From Glossina fuscipes (Eukaryota; Arthropoda; Insecta; Diptera; Glossinidae): 64,000 nt of DNA. The position numbers were made by a program, and so were the translations under genes. The notes under the pieces are model-generated. The model did no database searches and was not told the DNA's origin. It saw nothing but the letters and a program-made list of their open reading frames with translations. Shown here one piece after another: positions 63,171 through 64,000 of the stretch; the stretch's first letter is position 1; the number at the start of each line of letters is the position of its first letter. Location of the stretch: assembly GCF_014805625.2 (NCBI RefSeq), contig NW_023998414.1, positions 33,088,795 through 33,152,794 of the forward strand, read 5' to 3'.

Positions 63171-64000
63171 ATAGGCGCTTGAATGTATTTCGATCAGCGA
63201 CATCTCTATTGGTAAAAATGATAAAATAATGCGAAATATCTTAATCAGTGCATACAGAAGCCAATCATCGAACTGTCAAAATTGCATTTTCGACATTCAT
63301 TACTTTTGTTGTTTGAAGAAATTTGCTGCCGAAGCACATCGAGCACTTTTAGAAGCATGACGTGTATGATGTATGCTCCATCAGATCTCAATTGTCGGCT
63401 TCGGTTTTAACGATTGCAAGGTAATGATTTTGATGTCAATGACAAAGATCGAAAGACCAAAACAGTTCGAAAACAATGAATTGCAAGATTAGTTGAATGA
63501 AATGCAGCTCACACTCACATAGAACTCTCGAGCAACAATTAGCAGTTGTTAAATCAACTGTTTGTAGACATTTACATGCGATAGAAAAGATCCAAAAGAA
63601 GGAAGAATGGCTACCACGCCAGAAGGTGCATTCAAATCGCAATCGAAGCGAAATATTCATAGCAATAAACTCTTGCTGCGCATATGGTGCGATTAGCAAG
63701 GTGTAATGTATTACGAAATGTCTTACAACAGATGCCTATCGACGTCAGTCGTACAAAGCGAGCAACATATTGTTGGAAAAAAGACCAGCGATAGCAGTTA
63801 ACAGACGCAAAGTCGTCCGTTTGGAGGCCGTCTCTCAGCTACGCAGTGTAATATTTGTCCAGGATACACCGCTTGAGCTGTTGCTCACGCGACATAGCTC
63901 TTTCTGATTACCACTTGGTTGGCACGTAGTTTAGAAAGCTGCTGAAAAGTTGTTATCGAATCGCTTGTCAAATCAATAACGTTCTTGCGGCACGATTGCC
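63171..64000 (+). mobile_element. Second copy of the Clic-intron mariner family, cut by the window end
   Basis: It starts ATAGGCGCTTGAATG then TTCGATCAGCGACAT and AATGATAAAATAATGCGAAA, matching the start of the element at 29451. Broken transposase pieces follow on the + strand (IARLVE; HMVRLARCNVL near 63681; LSDYHL near 63896), with many stops. The 3' end lies beyond 64000. Confidence 0.75.

Overview
This is nuclear DNA of a higher fly (Diptera, probably Brachycera/Cyclorrhapha). It is A+T-rich, crowded with microsatellites, and carries intron-split genes with GT..AG junctions. Three genes have their closest recognisable relatives in Drosophila. From memory, inaE, Clic and the NUDT8-like Nudix gene are all X-linked (Muller element A) in Drosophila, so this may be a Muller-A segment of another fly. 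I cannot name the species.

Layout. 1-9.4 kb has no recognisable gene; it holds two copies of a MITE family, a tRNA-derived SINE inserted in one of them, and a DINE-1-like repeat. 9.49-21.33 kb (+) is a 14-coding-exon sn-1-specific diacylglycerol lipase (inaE). Its long C-terminal exon is interrupted by a single-base frameshift in an A9 run. 21.3-25.9 kb is inaE 3' flank plus simple repeats and a third MITE copy. 25.90-27.19 kb (+) is a two-exon Nudix CoA-diphosphatase-like gene. 28.40-33.91 kb (-) is a complete four-exon chloride intracellular channel gene (Clic), tail-to-tail with the Nudix gene; its 4.6-kb first intron holds an internally deleted mariner. 36.4-37.2 kb (-) is a decayed mariner from a different lineage. 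39.63 kb (+) is a compact 70-codon frame of unknown identity with a poly(A) signal. 42.3-44.5 kb is a dense simple-repeat zone with a 10-N gap. 44.5-60 kb is gene-poor, with several DINE-1-like repeats. 60.12-60.76 kb (+) looks like the first coding exon of a gene continuing past the window. A 142-bp MITE lies at 61.9 kb and a second copy of the intronic mariner family runs off the end from 63.17 kb.

The genes do not form an operon and show no shared pathway: membrane lipid signalling (DAG to 2-acylglycerol), CoA-ester turnover, and a GST-fold CLIC protein. No bacterial, viral, CRISPR or other exotic system was found. The most unusual content is the repeat biology: a three-copy MITE family with a nested SINE, two mariner lineages, and a DINE-1-like family with a hairpin end. 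The inaE locus also has a frameshift, a possible short isoform and a 24-nt microexon.
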